Positions 1 through 11,639 of a stretch of 64,000 nt of DNA are shown here, piece by piece. The translations under genes were made by a program, and so were the position numbers. The notes beneath the pieces were generated by a model. That model had not been told where the DNA came from, did not search any database, and saw only the letters and a list, made by a program, of their open reading frames with translations. Numbering within the stretch: the first letter of the stretch is position 1; every line of letters begins with the position of its first letter. The stretch spans positions 1 to 64,000 of the forward strand of contig JAWZYV010011914.1 in the NCBI GenBank assembly GCA_038373885.1, read 5' to 3'. Source of the DNA: Cheiracanthium punctorium. Taxonomy: Eukaryota; Arthropoda; Arachnida; Araneae; Cheiracanthiidae.

Positions 1-197
1 CTCAATTTGATATCATTCGCTTCAGTCGTTTTTACGTGATGCTTAAACAAAAAAAAGCGTCACGGACAGAATGACAGACAGACAAACTTTTTTTTGAGGG
101 TCGCATCGAATTCCCGGGTGCTTGAAACGGATAGAAATCACAAAATTTTTGAATTCCAAGAAATGTACAGACAAAAGTCTAATTTTATTTATATAGA
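1..197 (-). mobile_element. 5' end of a non-autonomous Helitron, cut by the window edge
   Basis: The stretch is nearly the same as 15808-16026, the 5'-terminal part of the complete Helitron at 14402-16026, including the run of GACAGA-type repeats and the terminal block. Read on the minus strand the end is A^TCTATATAAATAAAATT, which fits a Helitron 5' end (TC, inserted after A). The rest of this copy lies left of position 1. A 77-residue open frame over it is not a gene. Confidence 0.7.
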
Positions 198-385
198 TAC
201 CAATTTATTTTTAATTGAAAGTCATAATTTAATACTTTTAAACAACGAATTAACTAAAAAGCTTGTAATATTTGCTGAAATAACTGCAAAAATCTCTAAT
301 CTCTGTACAACAAAATTTTCTCTATAGCGAATTTTTTAACTGGAACCGAGCGAATTCGTTATAGGGAAATTCAATTGTGTGTCTA

Positions 386-430
<45 letters not shown>
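386..430. repeat. (TA)n microsatellite
   Basis: About 22 TA units. It abuts directly the repeat that starts at 431 with CCCAGCAAACACAGCC, the same arrangement as at 11600-11630, so the microsatellite is probably the tail or target of that repeat rather than a chance neighbour. Confidence 0.9.
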
Positions 431-433
<3 letters not shown>

Positions 434-710
434 AGCAAACACAGCCCTATCGGATAAGTTTTGGGCCGACATCGGCATGCCGACGCAGAATGTGCCGGGG
501 CGATATCGCTCAGCCGGTGCCGAAAACGACAAATTTGCGTCCGCCTGGGCGTGTGTCGGGCCGAAAGGATGGGGTGGTTTTGGATAGGTGTCGGCAAAAA
601 CGACAACGGTGTCGGCCCAGCCCTATGCCATCTTTGAACCAAAGCCATAACGTTTTTGGTGCGGTATCGGCAACGACAAAATATCGAAAACCGGCCAGCA
701 CCTTACATAT
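431..710 (+). repeat. GCCGACATCGGC-rich interspersed repeat, copy 1
   Basis: GC-rich island in AT-rich surroundings. It begins CCCAGCAAACACAGCC, then TATCGG and a self-complementary GGCCGACATCGGC, followed by further GTCGG/CCGAC motifs. A second copy lies inverted at 11360-11612. Overlapping open frames (up to 119 residues) contain microsatellite-encoded Tyr-Ile runs and are not credible proteins. No transposase or TIR is visible; the class is unknown. Confidence 0.65.
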
Positions 711-737
711 TTACAAAATACCGCAATTAGTTTCATA

Positions 738-1143
738 ATTAGTTCTCTAGGGCAGTAAACAGCCCATTACAGTAATAATAATTATTATTAATATATAAAT
801 AACTTTCCACCACTGGGACTAATTTTGTTAAAAATACTTAGCTAAATCAATAAAATTATTTGTTTTTTAAAAATGTTTGATTAAATTAAAAGCTTTTTCT
901 GAAACTAAGGGTATTATTTGAAGAATTAACCAATATTTGTTGAATCACCAACTAATTTCGGTTAATTTCACAAAAAGCTTTCCTTTTTAATTTCATCATA
1001 CATTTTCCTGAAAGCATACAAATATTTTTTGATTTAACTAAGTATTTTTAACAAAATTAGTCCCAGTGGTGTAGTCATTCATATAATAATAATAATAATA
1101 ATCATTACTTTTAATGGGTTGATTGTTGCAGTAGAGAACTAAT
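738..1143. mobile_element. palindromic MITE with TA target site
   Basis: Two arms of about 180 bp form an imperfect palindrome. The left end ATTAGTTCTCTA matches the right end TAGAGAACTAAT, both flanked by TA. Inside, the block GGGACTAATTTTGTTAAAAA occurs near 818 and inverted near 1045. No coding capacity. TA target suggests a Tc1/mariner-type non-autonomous element. Confidence 0.65.
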
Positions 1144-1146
1144 TAT

Positions 1147-2995
1147 AGAATTAATTATTAATAAACCCATGTTTATTATGAGAAAAGTACTTATTTCGTG
1201 TAAATATTTTATTTTATATTACTTAACTTTTATTTTATGAACAGTTCCTCTTACCCACGAAAAAAAAAAATGTACATTATTTGTTATTAAAAAGAAATAT
1301 AAACGTCAAGCAAAGATCTATTTTCATATTTATGTACTTTTATATTTCATTGTATAATCTTCTTTCTGAAGAAGAAAATAGCTTTTTGTAACAATTTTTC
1401 CCTTGTTGAATACAGACTTTGCTAAGTTTCCAAAATTGAAAAACCTCCTATTTTTTCTAAGTCAAAAAGCTTGATATTTTGTATGCAGATATTTTCCGAT
1501 TAAAATGCACATATATTGAATGCAGATACAATTTGTGTCTTTTCTTAAGTGAGATTAATGTCAGTATAAACAGCACTGTTTTATTCCTTATTTTTATGAT
1601 CTAAATAAATTTAAAAATTAAAAAAAAAAGTCTGAAAATAAAGATCCTTAAAAACAGATACAAGAAACTATCTATAACTAAAAAATGTAATACAATAAAC
1701 GTTGAAAATTGGAGCTAGCACAATGTACATTAAAATAAATAAAGAAATAAATTACTTAACCCCATGTACCTTATAAAGAAAAACAAAATAATTTTTAATG
1801 CAATAGTTAGATAAATATTTCACTTACTGTTGTTGAAGCTCACCGTTGTTACCAAGTTATATAGGGCTAACCAAAAAGATTAAAACAATGTTAAAGAACT
1901 TAATTATTCATTTAACAATTGTCTTAATCCAATTAGTCTTAGTCAAAAATATTTTTTACTTGTCTCTTTACTTTTTAATCCGAACAACACGAAAGCCAGG
2001 AAACTGGAAGTCTTCCTTTACCTCACACTCTCATACTCTCAACTCTCATCTCATCATACCCAAACATAATAAACAACTAACAAAACAACACTGAAAGTAA
2101 GCGTTATCAGCATTGTTATCCGCCGCTGTTAAATAGTTCGTATCGTATTAATAGCTTGGGGGAAAAAACTAAGATACTTTTCAACTGTTAAGGTCTGAAA
2201 TAAAGTTTATATTTCATGTCCGGGTTACTTGAGTGAAATAATTAAAAGGATTTAGAAATTAAGTGTGAAAAAAAAATTATAAGTAAAGCTTCCATAGCAT
2301 GCCAAACTTAGGTATTGGCGAGAATGTACTTTGTTGATTTCTTGTAACCCCGTGTTTCACGGTTTCACACGCATGGTGTAAGGGGGTAGGGTCGTTGGGT
2401 CACAAAATCTTTCTTTTCCCCAAGCTGGGCCAAAAAGAAAAAGCTGTCCACCACGATTCACATCGGCTGTACTCTTTTTAATTGCTTTCTGAATTTTTTA
2501 GGGCTTATTTTATTTATTTAAAACGTTTATTTATTTATTTTTATTTTTAATGCAATACAAAATATTTTATGCAAAAAAGGTATTTGTTGAAAAAAGTAAA
2601 TAGTACTTTCCCCATATATATATGAGAGTATGTGTTTTACTTGTTAGTTATATTCTATTCTGTTTGTCATAGCTGCAATTGCGCGTTACAAATAGGATAT
2701 CTTCTAAATAATTAATTATGGATGTTTGATTTGACTTTATATGCCATTTTTGCATTGCTAATAATTTTATAAATCTTCTTACAAGCTATATTTTGCTGCA
2801 AGTGCGCATTTATAGTTATGTAATTTTCCTAGTTACTACCTTCAGTTACTCCTTTTCAATCAGCATCTATGATTTATCTATATTCATTTTGAATACTTTG
2901 TAAAATACAGCTATCTATTTAGACTATCTCCTTTCTATTTTTATTTTAATTCTTGATAATAGCTGTTACTTTTATGCGAGATATGTCTTATTTGT
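1147..2995. other. AT-rich stretch without recognised gene
   Basis: Short open frames only, none with a recognisable domain. A slightly GC-richer patch at 2290-2470 is not identifiable. A 22-bp block ending ACTTGTTAGTTATAT occurs at about 2631 and again at about 3005, a small direct repeat beside the (TA)n run. Poly-A and poly-T runs are common. Confidence 0.5.
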
Positions 2996-3021
2996 AGTAT
3001 GTTTTGTGTTTTACTTGTTAG

Positions 3022-3022
<1 letters not shown>

Positions 3023-3060
<38 letters not shown>
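3023..3060. repeat. (TA)n microsatellite
   Basis: About 19 uninterrupted TA units. The 76-residue open frame over it is microsatellite-encoded. Confidence 0.9.
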
Positions 3061-3061
<1 letters not shown>

Positions 3062-3337
3062 CTTTACTGTATTCATATTTGAGGTTCAATATTTGATAAG
3101 TTATCCTTCTAATTATTTATATATCGTCATTCTTGCGTATTTCAGCATATTTTTTTTAAATCTTAAAAGTTTAATAAGTTATAAGCCTTATAAAGAAGGG
3201 AAAGGGAGCTTTATAAGATATAAATTTATCTTATAAAACTGTAAAAAAATTAATCAAGTAACTTTTACATTATAGTATAAATAACTTTTTCAAATTTCAT
3301 GACAGTTGATAACGACTAAAGTGTGAATTTCTAGGGT

Positions 3338-3445
3338 TGCGGCCTACCGCGCGGCTGTTTTCTCCAGATGTAACGTGAATTTGGGTTAAAACCCCTTACA
3401 AAGTCCTCCGCCAAAGGCATGCCTTAATTAAGCAGACAGCTCTCG
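3338..3445 (+). repeat. SINE fragment, body of SINE family 1
   Basis: Shares CGCGCGGCTGT, then CAGATGTAACGTGAAT and a segment resembling CTTACAAAGTCCTC with the fuller copies at 7316-7510 and 60797-60965. The tRNA-like head is missing or decayed here. Confidence 0.5.
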
Positions 3446-4210
3446 TGTAGATCTGTCTTAACAACAAAATCTAAATAATTTTCATGAAAATTTACAGTGA
3501 AAGTAAAAAGCTTAATATGTTTAATATTAAATAAAAATCATAATCACTTCCAATCCCTATTACTGTCTGAGCGTGTCCAAAAACCCTGACCTACGGTTTT
3601 CTTCTTTAAATATTGATCATAGACATTTAGAATAAATTACAATGTCAGTTTATGGTATCGAATAAAATTTTCATGAGATTTAATGGCGATAAATACAAAC
3701 TTTTATTTTTTATACAGCACTCTTACAAAAATTCCCGATAAGTAAAATATACTCTCATATATTAGTGAGGTGATGTAGAAAGTTTGAGCTTTTCTCATAG
3801 AAAATGCCTACAGATATATTTATTAAAAGTTACTGAGGGCCAATAAGCTTTGCAATATCAATAATAGTAAAAAAATATATAATTATTAAAACTATTCTAA
3901 TAAAACTAATAAACCATTAATTTTAATCACAGTTATATATAGCCAATATTTACATTTTAAGAAATGAATTTTAAATTATTCTACACCAGTTTCCTTTAAA
4001 GAGATTTTGTTTTTTTTAAGCATTTAGAAATGAAAATTTGTTTAAAAACATTACAATTACACTAGCATTTAATTTAGAGGTTTTTTTTAATGCCTCATTA
4101 ATAGCATAATTTAAGTTTTTTTAAAAGCATCTTCAAAAAAAAAAAACAATATCAAAATAACAGCACTAATGTTTAAAATGAATATTTTCAAAAACAAAAA
4201 TATTTATATA
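3446..4210. other. AT-rich stretch with a shared repeat fragment
   Basis: No gene. About 3720-3790 (TAGTGAGGTGAT context) resembles 46145-46215 (TAATGAGGTGAC context), so both are fragments of one dispersed repeat. The rest is AT-rich and unrecognised. Confidence 0.4.
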
Positions 4211-4212
4211 TA

Positions 4213-4784
4213 AAGTCGTGACCAAAATTGTGGACACTTTTGGAAATTTTTAGATTTTTTAAATTTGTATGCTTATAGGATGTGTTAAGTTTCACAAAAT
4301 ACAAATTCATACAGCATTTTAAAGAGAATTTATAACTAATTTCAATGCATAAAACTAAATTTAAATATGTGCACTAGAGTAAAAGTTATAATTACTGTAA
4401 TCTGAAAAACAAATACAGTGATGAAGTTAATTGTAATTTCTAACTTTCCAAGTCAATCACTGTTACTTTTCTGAGCTTGAATAATCTCTCGTCAGCTCAA
4501 TAAAACATCGATGCCAAGCTGTAATAAAAAATTAAGGCTACCCTACGAACTGCTGATAACTCACTGCAATCTTCAATATCTAATACATCTCGATAATTAT
4601 CTCTGTTTAACTTCTTTTGTACTACAAATACTTTAATTTTGTTTTTTGAATTGAAATCGCTATTAAATTATCTCTAAAATGATGTAAAAGAGTTTGCATT
4701 TTGTGGAACATAACATATTTTTATACGCGTACGAACTTAGAAAAAAAAAGTTTCTAGAAATGTCCACAATTTTGGCAATCACTG
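4213..4784. mobile_element. Tc1/mariner-type MITE or decayed element
   Basis: Terminal inverted repeats: left AAGTCGTGACCAAAATTGTG, right end on the complement CAGTGATTGCCAAAATTGTG, continuing into GGACA. Both ends are flanked by TA. The 572-bp interior has no intact frame. The TA target and TIR type fit Tc1/mariner. Confidence 0.7.
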
Positions 4785-4786
4785 TA

Positions 4787-6750
4787 TACTTAGAAATTAT
4801 TCATTATTCTAATAATTATTATTTAAGACAAAAAAGCTAACAAGATAAATTGCTATGAATCAGAATATAATCTTGTACTTATAAAAATAAACCAGTAATA
4901 ATAAGCCGTAGTTGGTTAGAAATCAATTGTCCAGTGCGCCAAATTTAGTCCAGAACCGACAAACAGTCTTGGCGCTCATAGCGAATGAGCATACATACAA
5001 ACTGACAAACAAACAAACAACAAAAAAAAACCTGTTTATTTTATTTATTTAGATTATCGCGTTTGGTTGGGAACTAATAAAAACAGATTTTAATTAATAT
5101 TAATTTGAGGTAAATACAGGCCATTGATAGGGAATTTGACTATGGATCTAAGAAAAACATGTACACAAGATAAATGTGCCCGTTAAATCTGATGGGCCGA
5201 TTCTAGATCATCAATTCTAGTTCTTGTTCAACACAGCAAACAAATAAAATAATTGAAAAATTATAATGAATTTAATGAATTAAGTTATGTAACGAGTTTA
5301 AGTATTTCTTTAATTGATTATTTTCAAGATGAAGTGCTTGTTTGTTTAAAAATGAAAAAGAAAGTTATGTTGATGGCTAATCTACAACAGAACATGTATT
5401 ATAGGCATGAATCATTTTACACTGTAAAATTTCGTTGTATTTTGATACAAATAGAAGTAATTATAACAAAACTATAGTTCAGAAGTTTTTTTTAAATTTT
5501 ATTTATTTATTTATTTATTTGTGTGCGTGGGGGGGGGGGTCTTGCAAAAACAGATAAAAAGTATGGTGATTTATCTGGAAGCACTTAAAATGCTGTCAAA
5601 TAAATGAAATGAAATGCTTAAGATATTTAAAAAGCATTTAAAGTGATACACATCATTAAAAATAAAATAATTTTCAGATACAATTTTACAGCTAAGCCGA
5701 AGTACCTGTTAGAAAAAGTAAAAATGATTTAAAAGATTAGTTTCTTTTTAATCAAAAATTTGTTAATTTGTCTTGTTACTGTGAAAATGAATAAAACATG
5801 AAAGTGACACAATTTACAAAAGGTGATTTAAGTCATTAAAAACTGACCGGGGATAAAACTAATCTAAAAAAAAAGAGTAGTTTTATTATCTTTTTTATTT
5901 TTAAGTTCATAAATACTTTAAAATCCAAACACATTATCTTTATTATAAAATAAAATGTATTACTCTATTTATAGTAAAAAAAAAAAAAAAAATCAAATTT
6001 ATTATCTTTCAAGTTTTGTGAGTGTGTGCGTGTGTTGATGGGGGTGGGGATGGGATGGGATGTAGACTCTAGAAATATATACTTGCGCATTAATATTCAA
6101 GAAAAACTATGAAGTTAAGGGTAGGGCCTAGTTCAGATTTGGGGGAGGGCAGCATGCTCAATGGATTCGATGTGATTTATCTTTCCGGTTTTTATACCTT
6201 GATATTTTTTAATTGATGACTTATGCTACCAAAAATAATTTTGATGGAGTACTCTTGTCGCCCCTAAAATTTTGGGTGTCCTAGACCGTGGCCTAGTTTT
6301 CCGGTGTCGTTTTATCCGCTCAACGGTCTACCTATTAGGTGTCTCTATAATAAAGTGACCAGTATATCGAGCCTTAGTAGCGCCGAATGACTGATGGTCA
6401 ACTGCGTCATTAGAAAAAAAAAATGTTTTAACTCGACTGATTATGCTAACCATATCTTCGGTTCTGTTGTGCACGGGTATTTTCCAATACGCTATTGCTA
6501 ATTAATCTCAGCGATAGCAAAAAATCCAGTACATTTACTTTTTGGCTGTGCGGAATCTGCTTGAAGAATTGTAATGGAAGTTAATTTTGAAAATGTTTAA
6601 CTAATTTGATCAAAAGCAGTTAAGAGCATTCAGAAAGGCCGATGCCTTAGCCATTATTTTCTTTTGGGTGGGGCAACATACACGCCAATTATCATATTGG
6701 TTTGTTTGTTTGGAAGAATACGGCCAATTATCTGCGCTTGAGATCTAGAC
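4787..6750. other. AT-rich stretch; probable Helitron 5' end near 5054
   Basis: At 4920-5054 the minus strand begins A^TCTAAATAAATAAAATAA and runs into GTTTGTTTGTC-type repeats, resembling the 5' ends of the other Helitrons here. The remainder carries homopolymers (G run at 5530, A run at 5978), a GT-rich patch at 6020-6060 and no gene. The 74-residue frame at 5253 has no recognisable features. Confidence 0.4.
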
Positions 6751-6754
6751 CTGC

Positions 6755-6955
6755 AGGGGGGATAACCCATACTTACGCTAAGTTTTGGATGAAACCACAG
6801 CAAACTCCGAACGGTTAGGTCCATAGAAATAATATCTATCGGTGTATTATATCTATGGTTAGGTCATGGAAACGACCTGGATTTGAACCAGGTATCTTCC
6901 ATCTCCCAGTTCAGAGCGCTATGCGCTCGGCCACTGAGCGGGCGATTATCATGTT
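6755..6955 (-). repeat. tRNA-derived SINE, family 2
   Basis: On the minus strand a tRNA-like head carries an A-box-like GGCCGAGCGCATAGCGC and a B-box-like GGTTCAAATCC. It is followed by a body containing GTTCGGAGTTT and TTAGCGTAAGTATGGGTTA that is shared with 19405-19570. A short extra segment duplicating CCTAACCAT sits between head and body. Because head and body recur together, I call it a SINE and not a tRNA gene. Confidence 0.75.
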
Positions 6956-7315
6956 GGAAAGAATAAAAAAGTAGGAAGACAAACGTCATACAAAAAGGCA
7001 TAGGGGGTCAAGTTCCGCCTTGCCCTATGCTACCAACGTCCGGGCTCGTAGCCAGGAGGTGCGTTAAGGGACAGCACTACCTGAAAAAATCCCCCCCCCC
7101 CACGGAAAAATTTTACGTTTCTTCCAATTACTTTGAAAAATAGACAGAAAATGTGATTTGAAAAAATAAAAATGTTGAAGTAAAAAGCCCTTTTGAAGAA
7201 ATTAAATATTTTTAAAAAAGTTTTTAAATCTTGATAACTAAGACTAAAGTGTGTATACGACAGAGTGTGCATTTTGAACATTAAACAAAGTTTTAAAATC
7301 CCATTGGGATTTAAT

Positions 7316-7510
7316 CTTGGCCGAGTAGATAAGACACTGAACATGATAGACGGCTGAAAGTCCAAGGTTCGGGCCCATCGCGCGGCTGTCGATCTACAGT
7401 CTGGAGTTTTTGTAGGTTTTTTTCTGCAGATGTAACGTGAATACGAAATAGAACACCTTAGAAAGTCCTCTTACTAAGGCACCCCCCCCGATCCTTGGCA
7501 GATCGTCCTA
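7316..7510 (+). repeat. tRNA-derived SINE, family 1
   Basis: Head: CTTGGCCGAGTAGATAAG (A-box-like) and CAAGGTTCGGGCCC (B-box-like). Body: CGCGCGGCTGTCGATCTAC, then CTGGAGTTTTTGTAGG, then CAGATGTAACGTGAAT. Other copies or pieces are at 3338, 10738 (minus), 45045, 59165 (minus) and 60797. Confidence 0.75.
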
Positions 7511-7608
7511 GAGTAGCATTGCCATAATCAAACCAAACAGAAACATTTTGCTTTATCGTGTATGGAAACAGGAAATGGCTAAAGTATGCTTCAGCCCACT
7601 CCAAAGCG

Positions 7609-7610
<2 letters not shown>

Positions 7611-7644
<34 letters not shown>
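7611..7644. repeat. poly-T run
   Basis: More than 30 consecutive T, possibly the tail of a minus-strand retroposed sequence. The poly-Lys frames across it are artefacts. Confidence 0.85.
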
Positions 7645-7647
<3 letters not shown>

Positions 7648-7982
7648 GTGCGATAAACGTGAAGTAAAAAGGTCCGAAAGATTTTGCTTTTTCGCGTATG
7701 CATTGTTATTTTGTAATCTAGTTACTGCGTGACATACGTAACCAGTAACGAATATGCCTGCTTCACTTGACGTCATTGAGCTGTTAATTTGGATTTTTGC
7801 GTTGTGTTATTGCTATTGCGCTAATGTTACATCTAGTTGTTGCCGCTTCAGCATAAAATATCGTCAATTTGGTACCGCATACATTAGCGATTATATAAAA
7901 GATACTAAATTAAAAAAAATAGTATCTCTAAATAAAATATTAAATTGAATGATTTCAATGTCACATAAGTATGGCAACAATT

Positions 7983-8218
7983 AAGTAATTAAAAAACTTT
8001 GTAAAAAACACACATAAGAAGTAATAGGTAAGAGGATACGCAAGTTTCGTTCAAAAATTGTTTTGAACGACAGTTTCAGTTCCCTGTGTTCTTTACGACG
8101 AAGGGCTTGGACTGATGAAGTTCAAAACAATTTTTGAACGAAACGTGCGTATCCTCTTACCTATTTCTTCTTATGTGTGTTTTTTACAAAGTTTTTTAAT
8201 TACTTTATCGTTTAACAC
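7983..8218. mobile_element. snap-back element with 13-bp target-site duplication
   Basis: A 236-bp sequence folds into a near-perfect hairpin: the arm from 7983 (AAGTAATTAAAAAACTTTG) to about 8080 is repeated inverted from about 8120 to 8205. It ends with a short extra tail TATCGTTTAACAC outside the right arm. The 13-bp sequence TATGGCAACAATT flanks it exactly at 7970-7982 and 8219-8231. A duplication this long is unusual for DNA transposons and suggests a retroposition-like process. Confidence 0.7.
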
Positions 8219-8231
8219 TATGGCAACAATT

Positions 8232-9240
8232 GTTTATTTACTTTGTTTTAATTATTTTCAGAAGAAATATTAATTTTTATTTGAACATCTTACAAAAAAT
8301 TTTATTTATAAATATAAACCTGGTTTAAACCAAAAAACCCGTTTTTTTTCCAACCCTAGGTGGGAATGACGGCCGGGATAATAAAGTACCACAAAACCAT
8401 TTTGGGGACGCATTTTGTCATAGTGTCTTCCTGGTACAGGTACCAGAGATTTTTTTTTTTTAAAGTTGGCTTCAAGAAGACATTTTTTACGTATCCTTAC
8501 AAAGTAGCTTAAAGATTTATTATTTTTCTATAAGATATTGTCCTGCTTTCTTTTAACCGAGATATTGTTAAAAATCTCATCCTATCCTAGAGAACTTTGT
8601 TGATCGGTTTGCCAACGAACAGGAGCAAATGGCCTAGATTGTTGCTAGAGTAAATCATATTTCTAATATTTAAAATATATATATACATTATATTTCGTCT
8701 TTTCGCACGAGCTGAAAGAACGAATTGCGCTTCCTTCCGAGTCCGTGCTTCCGTGAAAACAAATGGTCAAGGCAGGACTGGTTCCGCAGGTCATTTCAAG
8801 GGCGAGAGGGAGATGCTTTCAACTTTTTCTGTTTCTCCTTGAGGGGGGGGGGTGTAGTAAAGGCATTACTACACCTACAACCCCCCCCCCGCCCACAGGG
8901 GCAGGCAGGGGCTATGGACATAGAAATAACACTGGTGGCTATTGAGGGGAGAGAGAGAATTGTATCACTCCGCTTATTTTATCCCTTGCTGACGTCTAAG
9001 TATTTGGCGTGTAATATTTGAAGTGACCCCATATTTGGCTATTAATGAATGCAATGTTGCCATAGTGAATGAATTCGAGTTTTTGATAATCTGAGATGTT
9101 TTTATATCTGAAGGAATAAAAATTTGAAAGTGAAATATGAATATATATCTGACTGACCGAGGAAAATTTGATTAACACATATTATTTATTAGTGTACATT
9201 AATTTGCGTATTTTAAAGAACTACACATGCGCCTTTTATT
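8232..9240. other. no recognised gene
   Basis: Contains a purine-rich patch with G and C runs at 8840-8890. Open frames of 60-98 residues over it are low complexity. Nothing identifiable. Confidence 0.4.
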
Positions 9241-9660
9241 ACCGTGTTTACTCGTGTAATAGTCGCACCCCCGTTTTGAAGCAGAAAAAAATAGTTTTAG
9301 AGTGCACAATATTATGTAGTAGATTTTCCTCGCGTAATAGTCGTACCCAGTGGCGGATCCAGAAAGTCTGTTTTGGGAGAGGTTACACTTTGAAAAATGC
9401 TTATTTCACCCAAACAAAATGTACAACAAAGCAAAATTTTAGTCAAAACCAATGTAAAAACTTTTGGGAGGGTCTAAGTGATTAAAAAAGATCACTTTAC
9501 ATACTCAAAGTGCATAATGAAGTAGAATGTTACTCTTTAGCAATCTCTTTTGGGGGGGGCTGAAGCCCCCTAGCCCCTCCTATAAATCCGATACTGGTCG
9601 TACCTAGATTTTCACCATGCGAAACTGGCAAAAAAAGTACTACTATTTAGGGAGTAAACA
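9241..9660. repeat. dispersed repeat beginning with the TACTCGTGTAATAGTCGCAC motif
   Basis: The sequence has two related blocks (GTGTAATAGTCGCACCC at about 9254 and GCGTAATAGTCGTACCC at about 9333), a motif I recall from dispersed animal repeats. The MITE at 9348-9596 was inserted into its second block. Confidence 0.4.
9348..9596. mobile_element. hAT-type MITE with 8-bp duplication
   Basis: Ends: left CAGTGGCGGATCC, right complement CAGTATCGGATTTATA. The 8-bp GTCGTACC is duplicated exactly at 9340-9347 and 9597-9604. Length 249 bp, non-coding. The CAGTGGCG start and 8-bp target fit hAT. Confidence 0.85.
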
Positions 9661-10735
9661 TGAATATAATTTCTTTACCCCTTGGGGTAAAAATAAAACT
9701 TTGGTGTCGTTTCACAGGAAAATTTATAACATCCTTCTATTATTGAATGGTTTCAATTCTGTTTTACGTAATGACAAAATAGCCAAAATTACCTAAAATA
9801 ATTTTTAACGGTAAAAACACTGTCTTAAAGTGTATTTTAATCATTTGTAATCATTAGGTGTGGTTGGGTGCTGCCCCCCCCCTTTCTGCAAATGCAAGAG
9901 TCCTATTAAAAGCAAAATAAGTTTATATCCAATATTTAAGAAAATCAGGGTCGAAAGCACATTTTTGTACTCCTTTATCTCATAAATGCATTATAATTTT
10001 AAAAATAAGTCCATCTTTTATTGTCAAAATTTGATTTGTCATGAGGGTGTACGTACCCCCGTCCCCTCCTCCTCCCCTTTTGAATCCGCCATTGAAAATT
10101 GTAATTCTGAGGGGAGTTTTCCCGGGCGGGTATTTTCTCTGGTGGTGGTATCCCCCCCCCCTACATTCGGTTTCACCAGTTTATACTCATAACTGTAAAG
10201 ATGCAGCAATGAAAATTCTCTTTCAGTGACTAAAGTTACTTCAGAGAATAAATCTTTCAATGCAGCATTTAAACCCAAACCCCTAAAATCGGTGACTTCG
10301 GTGACCCTACAGCACAGACACCACAAAAAGCACAGGTTCTAATTATCCTGATTTATGAACCTTCATTTAATCGGGAGGCTTCATTTCTGCTAGCAACTAT
10401 CTATTATATAGAAAAGTTCCTTAACTATAAATTGTGCTGATATTTTTAATTTTTTATGGCAATACAAATGAAACTATCTTTTTTCTACAATTTTAATCCA
10501 ATTTAATTTCAGAAAGTTCTGTTGTGTAAGTCAGACTAGGATGTCGGTGTCCTGAGCGGAGGAATTCTTAAAGGGCTCTAACGTTTATTCCTAAATATAA
10601 AGCAATTAATAAAGAATAAAATCGGGGTTGAACATTAGTTATAATGATTTATTCCCTAATTTTATGAAAATCAATCACATTTCCTTCATTTTATGAATAT
10701 TAGATAATGTTTTGAATGTATAAAAATTTTATCAA
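9606..10735. other. repeat debris, no gene
   Basis: At 10081-10095 AATCCGCCATTG resembles a decayed CAGTGGCGGATT hAT terminus, so the C- and G-rich stretch 9870-10095 may be a second MITE of the 9348 type. The remainder is unrecognised. Confidence 0.35.
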
Positions 10736-10737
10736 AT

Positions 10738-10955
10738 TCCCCCAATTTCTGTTCTAGAATTGGGGATACAACGGTGATTTATCCTCAATTATATGTTCAA
10801 AAATCTGGTTACCTTATCGAACGCACATTCACATTCATTTGGGGAAAATCACCCAAAATCTAAACTGTAGATTGACAGATACGCGGTAGACCAGAACTTT
10901 GGACCTTCACGCTTCAACCATGTTGGGTGCCTTATCCTCTCGGCCATGGTGGGAA
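10738..10955 (-). repeat. tRNA-derived SINE, family 1 (diverged)
   Basis: Minus strand: CATGGCCGAGAGGATAAGG (A-box-like), then GTCTACCGCGTATCTGTCAA and TCTACAGTTTAGATTTTGG, which line up with the family 1 body at 7316-7510. The B-box-like part is decayed. Confidence 0.55.
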
Positions 10956-11359
10956 CTATTTGTGAACCTCTAAAATGCAACGTTTTATGTACTGCTTTGC
11001 AGGTATTTTATTTTTATTTATTTAATTTTTAATTTTTTTTTATTGGAAGTACTTAAGAACAACTATTACTTTGTATAAAATGAAATTTATAGTCATATGA
11101 TTTTAGTTAGAAATATGAATAACTAGACAGAAACTGCCCCCTTTGAGGGTTGAGGGGGGGCGGCGTTAGAAACCCCTTCAATACTAAATTATAAAAAGCA
11201 AAGTCGGTAAATTAACCAGATATAATGATTTTTTTTTCTTTATTTGTCTGTGAAGGGGACACTTCAATCCTACGGGCTCAAAACATGTAAGTATCGAAAC
11301 CATAAATTAAAAAGTATTACTTTAACAACATATATGTGCTCCTTGCTGGTTCTATACCG
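10956..11359. other. no recognised gene
   Basis: AT-rich with a G-rich patch near 11140-11165. Nothing identifiable. Confidence 0.35.
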
Positions 11360-11612
11360 TTCAGTTTAGAAATTACACTTCTGGACCGGTATCGGTTATG
11401 CAGTGCATCGCCGAAATCGCATGTTAACCCTAAAAGACTTGCCGCAATCGGACCGTTGCATGCCCGAAATCACCTTTCTTTTGCCTACGCCAACGCATTT
11501 TGCCGACACGGAACCGACACCGCTCCAGTTACCATCATGCCAATGCCGACATCGAAACGGTACTGCCGATGTCGGCCCATCCCTTACCCGATACGGCTGT
11601 GTTTGCTGGGTA
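11360..11612 (-). repeat. GCCGACATCGGC-rich interspersed repeat, copy 2
   Basis: On the minus strand it starts next to a short (TA)n with CCCAGCAAACACAGCC, then GTATCGGGTAAG and GGGCCGACATCGGC, parallel to copy 1 at 431. Further GTGTCGG/GATGTCGG motifs follow. Overlapping frames of 76-97 residues are artefacts. Confidence 0.65.
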
Positions 11613-11639
11613 TATATATATATATATAAATGAACTCTT

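Noticed and set aside
322..738. Open frames of 108-119 residues
   Set aside because: They read through a TA microsatellite (Tyr-Ile runs) and a non-coding repeat, on both strands.
6860..6950. Possible tRNA gene on the minus strand (A and B boxes)
   Set aside because: The same head recurs at 19405 joined to the same non-tRNA body, so it is a SINE; the cloverleaf is not complete.
7458..7776. Poly-Lys frames of 61-81 residues
   Set aside because: Encoded by a long homopolymer run.
10039..10326. 95-residue minus-strand frame
   Set aside because: No recognisable domain; it crosses C- and G-runs next to a decayed hAT-like end.
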